Positions 60,901-64,000 of a DNA stretch of 64,000 nt are shown piece by piece. This DNA is from Manduca sexta (lineage: Eukaryota; Arthropoda; Insecta; Lepidoptera; Sphingidae). Each line of letters starts with the position of its first letter. The first letter of the stretch is position 1. The position numbers and the translations under genes are program-made. The notes under the pieces were generated by a model. It did not search any database. It was given only the letters and a program-made list of their open reading frames with translations, and was not told the DNA's origin. Where the stretch lies: NCBI RefSeq assembly GCF_014839805.1, contig NC_051142.1, positions 18,818,589-18,882,588 on the forward strand. The letters are read 5' to 3'.

Positions 60901-62472
60901 GTTGACGAACTTTGAAGGCAAATATGTTATGGAGGGAAACATTTAACACGTTTTGTGGTATGTCTGAAGTTTCTATTACACTTTGTTCTCTGGTGTTATT
61001 GACCATATTTTGAAAATGATCTCATAATTAAGAACTAAATTATCCCAAACTGTTTCAGACCAGAATGGCCTTTCACGCGGGTGCGAGTAGAAGTTAATAT
61101 TGTAATCTAATTCAGTAACCATGCTATCAATAATAAAATTTAAAGATTTTGGAACTTGATTGAGGAATATTCCAAACTGACGTATGTGCTTTCTCTCTGG
61201 TAGATAGCTGATATTGCACGCGCAATACGTCGACGCTACGTCATTGTAACCCGATGCGATTAGTTTGTGCAGGCCAGTCGATACTGTGTCCACGATTATA
61301 TTATAAATTAGTTGAGTTATCGCTTTATAGACCAAACGATAAAGATTAATATAAAACCGCTCAGAATCTATACTCTCTTTATAAGTTCAAATATAATTAA
61401 TAGAAATAGGAAAAACAAATCCTTGTGCTAGAGCAGCATATTTTTTTATTTATATTAAATTATAATTTTTATATTGTAATGTATCTCTATCTCTTTCTTA
61501 CACCCGTACCGTAATGGCCACTTGCGTCACGTTTTACTGTGTTCATCTTTTTATTGTTTTTAGACAGTTGCGCTTTCTAATATTTTTTTCTGTTATATTG
61601 ATTGCGTATTTGGTTGATATACATTTTTGATAAAGGTATAAAAAGGAGTAATTTACTCTATTATGAGGCATTTTAAGACATAACGTCTGGGATCTTGACC
61701 GCAGACACCGCTTTGCGGTGGCATTCAGTGTTTTGTAATTGTAAGTACTGCGCGTTGTTGCTAGTTGCTACTGTTCGTAGGTGGACACTAATTCAGGTAC
61801 TCTTCAGGGGCCTTATTCTCTATCCCGCACGTTATTTTAACAGTGCGTAACAAGCACGTAACACAACGCATCATGTTTAGGACTATAGAAATTTGGCTTA
61901 CAGAATACCATTCCACGCACATTTCTCGAAGATAACATGACACGGTCGCGTTACGCGTTTACACTATCATACAGAATAAGGGCCCTGATGGTAAATAAAA
62001 TTTTAAATTCTTTGGGTTTCGCAGCGAACTGACGGTTATTTCGGTTCGAAAACATCGGCCTTCCAACCAAAACCTCATGGTCCCTATTATCAGCGCATTG
62101 TAGATGCCAGTCCTTCAAACACCCTCAAATTTCCTATAGAGAACTTCTCAGGTATGCAAGTTGCCTTACGATATTTTCCTTTATCATGAAAGCAAGTGAT
62201 AATTCACAAATAATACACACATAATTTTAGAAAAATCAGAGGTGAGTACCGTTGGGATTTGAACATGTGGACACTCGTCTCGGCAGTCCGTTCCACACCC
62301 AACTAGGCTATCGCTTTTTACGATATTGCTTACCTTTATTAGCTGCCTCCCATGCTGTCTCGAAGGTCCATCTGTTCTCATCGCTTGCCGCCTGCCCCCT
62401 GTCCATGAACGACATGAGATCATGCGTCGAATCCGCCCGGTAGAACCGGCGTGACGTCCTGTCGCGCGACAT
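45834..62472 (-). CDS. GlyS: Glycogen synthase, complete, with two candidate last exons
   Basis: Exons in transcript order: 62472-62334, 58385-58308, 57706-57600, 56950-56759, 56237-56143, 55304-55202, 54352-54244, 53657-53504, 53266-53146, 52834-52668, 51673-51559, 51097-51020, 50503-50329, 50112-49983, 49519-49438 and 48247-48115, then either 45931-45834 (691 aa) or 47718-47387 (769 aa). The enzyme transfers glucose from UDP-glucose to glycogen (GT3 family, cytosol). Visible landmarks are the UDP-glucose loop [10 protein letters not shown] (residues 45-54), [23 protein letters not shown], and the E-x7-E catalytic pair E522/E530 in EPWGYTPAE. The Arg cluster [13 protein letters not shown] (591-603) is where glucose-6-phosphate activates animal enzymes. 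C-terminal Ser/Thr-Pro sites ([11 protein letters not shown]) resemble GSK3 targets. The start is [10 protein letters not shown], with an acceptor 5 bases upstream (62478-62479), so the 5' UTR is spliced. Confidence 0.97.
46059..46730. promoter_or_regulatory. Cluster of TATCGATA / TCGAT motifs
   Basis: Perfect TATCGATA palindromes occur at 46059-46066, 46372-46379 and 46607-46614. Further TCGAT cores lie at 45939-45952, 46358, 46539, 46634, 46682, 46702 and 46724. TATCGATA is the DREF (DRE) consensus of insect promoters and boundaries. The cluster lies between the two GlyS last exons, where no promoter would be expected. Confidence 0.5.
47387..47718 (-). CDS. GlyS: GlyS proximal alternative last exon (110 codons)
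   Basis: It has an acceptor at 47719-47720 (aaatatag). The frame agrees with the phase-1 donor after exon 48247-48115. It is open for 110 codons to TAG at 47387-47389. Codon third positions are G/C-rich like the other GlyS exons, unlike the AT-rich intron around it. The product is a 109-residue acidic tail: [16 protein letters not shown]..., [14 protein letters not shown], and a helical end [19 protein letters not shown]. An ATTAAA (- strand) at 47334-47339 lies about 50 bases past the stop. The two last exons exclude each other because both carry stops. I do not recognise this tail from other species; it needs transcript support. Confidence 0.72.
48407..48565. repeat. Nested inverted repeat
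   Basis: A short stem tcgtgcaa/ttgcacga (48407-48430) is followed by long imperfect arms 48423-48468 and 48521-48565 (aaatttctca...gtaacgaaatagttt against aaactatttcgtaac...gagaaac). A single arm-like copy recurs at 51370-51410 (cgtaactatttcgttacgtt). This suggests a foldback/MITE family in GlyS introns. Confidence 0.6.
48744..49399. mobile_element. Non-autonomous hAT-type DNA transposon
   Basis: 656 bp with terminal inverted repeats cagaggcggctc (48744-48755) and gagccgcctctg (49388-49399). It is flanked by a perfect 8-bp target duplication ctgactaa (48736-48743 and 49400-49407). 8-bp duplications and CAG-starting termini are typical of hAT elements. No transposase frame is present inside, so it depends on an enzyme in trans. 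It sits in a GlyS intron, 30 bp from exon 49438-49519. Confidence 0.9.
51245..51285 (+). mobile_element. SINE family A fragment
   Basis: tctactcagcatcagcccgg, then aatctggaatttgtaccc, from the middle of the SINE-A body. Short remnant in a GlyS intron. Confidence 0.45.
52335..52672 (+). mobile_element. tRNA-derived SINE (family C) inserted on a GlyS splice donor
   Basis: The SINE body is 52346-52661: agcggcgatagcctagttgg (A-box region), caggttcaaaaccc (B box), a central ttgtgaattatcgcttgctt, and the distal gcgtggtggactaaggccta, gtagaggaggcccgt and gctgatattatt end. It is flanked by a perfect 11-bp duplication actgacctgag (52335-52345 and 52662-52672). The right-hand duplicate is the exon/intron junction CTCAG|GTCAGT of GlyS exon 52834-52668 on the other strand. 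Confidence 0.93.
53765..53925 (-). repeat. LINE-like 3' UTR repeat, copy 2
   Basis: Reverse complement of part of 19660-19930: ggcgagcgcagtggaatacc, tactttgtaattcaaggtat, cggtcgtatcgcttacaatc, with an aaagcaataaaaaaac end. It lies in the GlyS intron between 53657 and 54244. Confidence 0.8.
54030..54214. mobile_element. Candidate MITE with internal direct repeats
   Basis: Inverted ends acacgacacgaa (54030-54041) and ttcgtgtcgtgt (54203-54214), with the match continuing inward through cgtgacgtt. Inside are two 68-bp direct repeats, 54069-54136 and 54137-54204 (gacgaa(c/t)acgtgattcgc, ccaatcacaatc, cccaatt(g/a)aacg). It ends about 30 bp from the donor side of GlyS exon 54352-54244. No clear target duplication was found. 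Confidence 0.7.
54381..54697 (-). repeat. Dispersed ~320-bp repeat, copy 2
   Basis: Reverse complement of 6294-6611 with small indels. It lies in the GlyS intron upstream of exon 54352-54244, starting about 30 bp beyond its acceptor. Confidence 0.85.
55728..56015 (+). mobile_element. Short retroelement of the cttcgcccgc/tatagat family
   Basis: Starts actagttgacctgacagacg and ends with aatcggtccagccgttcac, then ttcatttttatatatatag. The end is the same as 16180-16318. It lies in the GlyS intron between 55304 and 56143. Confidence 0.65.
56637..56751. repeat. ~30-bp minisatellite at a splice donor
   Basis: About four copies of a 30-31-bp unit with core ctcggggtcaattataaccc followed by acacgaaat. 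The last copy ends about 7 bp from the donor of GlyS exon 56950-56759 (donor gtaagt, 56758-56753 on the - strand). Confidence 0.85.
58020..58272 (-). repeat. Dispersed repeat, palindrome-bearing family (copy 4)
   Basis: Read on the - strand it carries the family's blocks: tatccggttctaccaggccg, gcataattgtgacgactgcc, gtcagtcgac and ctccacttac. It ends about 36 bp from GlyS exon 58385-58308, on the 3' side. Confidence 0.75.
58611..58678. repeat. Two adjacent perfect 13-bp-arm palindromes
   Basis: Stem 1: gctgatgtcggac (58611-58623), loop ggag, gtccgacatcagc (58628-58640). Stem 2: cacctcctgggtg (58651-58663), loop ga, cacccaggaggtg (58666-58678). Both arms are perfect and GC-rich in AT-rich surroundings. 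They are separated by 10 bp. Confidence 0.95.
58725..58860 (-). repeat. Retroelement end with expanded (gat)n / 21-bp microsatellite
   Basis: gttcagtagtgaacatctta then cggctgatgat is the reverse of the 25487-25600 repeat end. It continues into an imperfect gat tract and three perfect 21-bp units gctgatgatgattatgatga(t) at 58793-58813, 58814-58834 and 58835-58855. Confidence 0.8.
59130..59215 (-). mobile_element. SINE family C head fragment
   Basis: On the - strand: gcggtagtctagttgggttt (A-box region), ggaacggactgcccagacga, then caagttcaaaagtc in place of the B box and caacacacctctgatttt. Matches the first 85 bp of the 52346-52661 element. Confidence 0.65.
59545..59800 (-). repeat. Dispersed ~250-bp repeat, copy 2
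   Basis: Reverse complement of 29819-30075 (aaaatgcgtgccactgctga, tcctggcttataggagttgt, tatggagggaagtggacaat, gaggttaaaatgcctcctta). It lies in GlyS intron 1. Confidence 0.8.
60228..60310 (+). mobile_element. SINE family C 3' fragment
   Basis: gcgtgatggactaaggtcaa, atccctctcagtagtagggg, aggcccgtgtccaacagtgg, then gctgatattatta. This is only the distal quarter of the element. Confidence 0.7.
60976..61335 (-). CDS. Isolated open frame in GlyS intron 1, uncertain
   Basis: A 119-codon open frame without an ATG at its start; it opens at a TTG and is open upstream to about 61390. The predicted peptide looks protein-like, mixing Cys, Trp, Pro and charged residues (for example [19 protein letters not shown] and [20 protein letters not shown]). 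A TATAAAG word (- strand) lies about 45 bases upstream of the TTG. There is no matching exon nearby and I recognise no family. It could be the last exon of a nested gene, a retrocopy fragment or chance. Confidence 0.25.
   Translation of the reverse strand: MVYKAITQLIYNIIVDTVSTGLHKLIASGYNDVASTYCACNISYLPERKHIRQFGIFLNQVPKSLNFIIDSMVTELDYNINFYSHPRERPFWSETVWDNLVLNYEIIFKIWSITPENKV
62110..62320 (-). mobile_element. SINE family C, diverged 3' end
   Basis: On the - strand: gcgatagcctagttgggtgt, ggaacggactgccgagacga, aaattatgtgtgtattattt, gtgaattatcacttgctttc and cctgagaagttctctatagg. Its 3' third differs from the 52346-52661 copy (acaatgcgctgataataggg instead), so it is another subfamily or a chimera. 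It begins about 15-20 bp downstream of the donor of GlyS exon 62472-62334. Confidence 0.7.
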
Positions 62473-62477
62473 GTTGC

Positions 62478-64000
62478 CTGCAACAAAACAATGAGGACAA
62501 ATAAATGAGGGTATTCAGAATTTTTTGCCCTCAAGACGTTACCACTTTAACGGACTGTATACAAATTAGTAATTACGTTATTATGAGCAGTGACAGCAGG
62601 CTAGAGTGAAGCTTAGAACGGAAGATTTTAGGAACGCCAAATAACTAGAAAAATTTTAGATGTCGGCAAATGTGCAATCTGCCATTGATCATGAGGAGTT
62701 ATAGACAGAATATAGTCGTCACAAAATATAGATTTCCTTGAAAAAATTATTTACGTTTACAGGCTTTTACTAATACAACTTTTTTTCGCTTTTTCGTCTG
62801 CGTTAACTTTCTTAAAGGAATAAATATCAAAGGAGAGACGTTACACATATCACAAGGGTACGGCAGGAAGAAAAAATGCAGATATTTAAAAAAAAATGAA
62901 TACATATCAGAGGTCAAAAAAACTCGTCAAACTTCCTATTGGACGTTTGAAAGACGTATTTGCACTAAAAATATTTGAGAAAAAACGCACAAGTACGTAA
63001 TCCATTGCATAACACTCATTTACGTGCTGGCGTGCGTCCAAAACGACGCAATTTATTTACCGTACTACGTAAATGACAAGCCAACAATTATTTTACGTCC
63101 ATGCCCTTCCCACTCTTATGTTTAGTTGGCACAACACAGTTACAAGCACGTCAATGAATGATGAAGTCAGGATGTCCAGGTCCAAAGCTTATATACGCTG
63201 ACCAAGACCAAGGAAAACATTACTCGAGACTTGAAATGATAGTGGAGATAGCCTATAACCTTGGTAATACTTAAAGCAGGAGCTAAAAATCACGTCGGAT
63301 GAAAATTCGGAACCTCTCGAACCCTCACCTCACTTTTGGGCTCGGAATAAGGCCACAAACATTTGTTGTGCTGTCGTTATCACTTCTTGCTTGTGAAAAC
63401 GCCTAGGCTTTTGCTTCTACACTAGGAATAGACATGGTATACCGAATAATAATTTCTTATGTTTACGTGAATGTTAGACATTGAAATAAAATTATTTTTC
63501 GGGTTTTATCGCTGTTTTTTATACTATAATTTTCTCCCAACGTTTCGAGGATTTTGGAGCTAAAATCACAACTACTACATACATATATACATAACATCAC
63601 GCATTTATCCCCGAAGGGGTATGCAGAGGCGCAACTAGGGCACCCACTTTTCGCCAAGTATGTTCCGTCCCATGATGTGATAGGGGGCGAGCCTATCGCC
63701 ATATAGGGCACAAATTCCAGACTCCGGGCTGATACTGAGCAGAAAAACCCAAATATCACTTTGCCCGACCCGGGATTCAAACCCAGGACCTCAGAACGCT
63801 ATTGTACCGGACATGCAATACAACTACGCCACCAAGGCAGTCACAACTACTAAGGTCCAATATTTAATTCTATTGCACACATCTCTAACTTTTCTTGAAA
63901 AAAAATAGGGGAACCGAAAGATCCCCGAAAGACTTTTGAAGGGTGGTGAACTTTACGAAATCAGTCCAGCATTAAAGACCAAAATACTGAACCCTCATCA
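62478..64000. other. Region upstream of the GlyS coding start
   Basis: The acceptor at 62478-62479 marks the end of a 5' UTR intron, so the first non-coding exon and promoter lie here or beyond the window. I could not place them. One SINE is at 63578-63840. The rest shows nothing recognisable. Confidence 0.5.
63566..63852 (-). mobile_element. tRNA-derived SINE (family A), copy 3, with 12-bp target duplication
   Basis: Element 63578-63840 on the - strand with ggtggcgtagttgtattgca (A-box region), gggtttgaatcccgg (B box), tgtgccctatatggcgatag, and a (tatg)n-like tail. It is flanked by perfect tcacaactacta at 63566-63577 and 63841-63852. Confidence 0.93.

Larger units (their letters stand above)
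58386..62333. other. GlyS: GlyS intron 1, repeat-rich
   Basis: 3.9-kb first coding intron. Contents: two perfect palindromes (58611-58678), a (gat)n microsatellite (58750-58860), SINE-C pieces (59130-59215, 60228-60310, 62110-62320), the 59545-59800 repeat and an isolated - strand open frame at 60976-61335. No other supported gene. Confidence 0.7.

Overview
The window is animal nuclear DNA: AT-rich, intron-rich, with GT-AG introns and many short interspersed repeats. Protein similarity (an insect-type glycogen synthase and SLC22/organic-cation transporters) and the repeat types point to an insect, most probably a moth or butterfly. The repeats include tRNA-derived SINEs and elements that start near 'cttcgcccgc' and end in 'tatatatatagat'. 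The order is inferred from these features; I could not run a search.

Layout, left to right. (1) 278-2000, + strand: the last four coding exons of an SLC22-type transporter whose 5' part lies outside the window. (2) 2001-13961: about 12 kb without a recognisable coding exon, holding repeats and probably the 5' non-coding part of the next gene. (3) 14043-22652, + strand: a complete 12-exon paralogue of gene 1 (591 aa). (4) 23086-28578, - strand: an eight-exon gene for an 800-aa secreted, Lys/Asn-rich, coiled-coil protein that I do not recognise. (5) 29660-36768, + strand: a seven-exon gene for a 1323-aa secreted or signal-anchored protein, also unrecognised, divergent from gene 4 across about 1.1 kb. 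(6) 37461-41792, + strand: a nine-exon gene for a 553-aa secreted protein with a very acidic, disordered tail. (7) 41793-45833: AT-rich intergenic DNA. (8) 45834-62472, - strand: a complete glycogen synthase gene (GlyS) with 16 common coding exons and two candidate alternative last exons (691 or 769 aa).

All exon chains were joined by hand with GT-AG borders and conserved phase, and each closes exactly into one open frame. GlyS also follows the known insect protein from end to end. The two transporters are tandem duplicates with matching exon lengths and phases at the 3' end. Genes 4 and 5 look like a divergent pair with one design: a hydrophobic N-terminus, nearly all introns in phase 1, one giant exon, and furin-type RxKR sites. 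Gene 6 is secreted too but has only phase-0 introns.

The most striking local observation is a SINE that landed exactly on a 5' splice site of GlyS. Its 11-bp target duplication copied the exon/intron junction, leaving a decoy donor on the far side of the element. Also notable are the two GlyS C-termini, a cluster of perfect TATCGATA sites between them, an intact non-autonomous hAT element with a perfect 8-bp duplication, paired perfect palindromes in GlyS intron 1, and the divergent pair of secreted genes.
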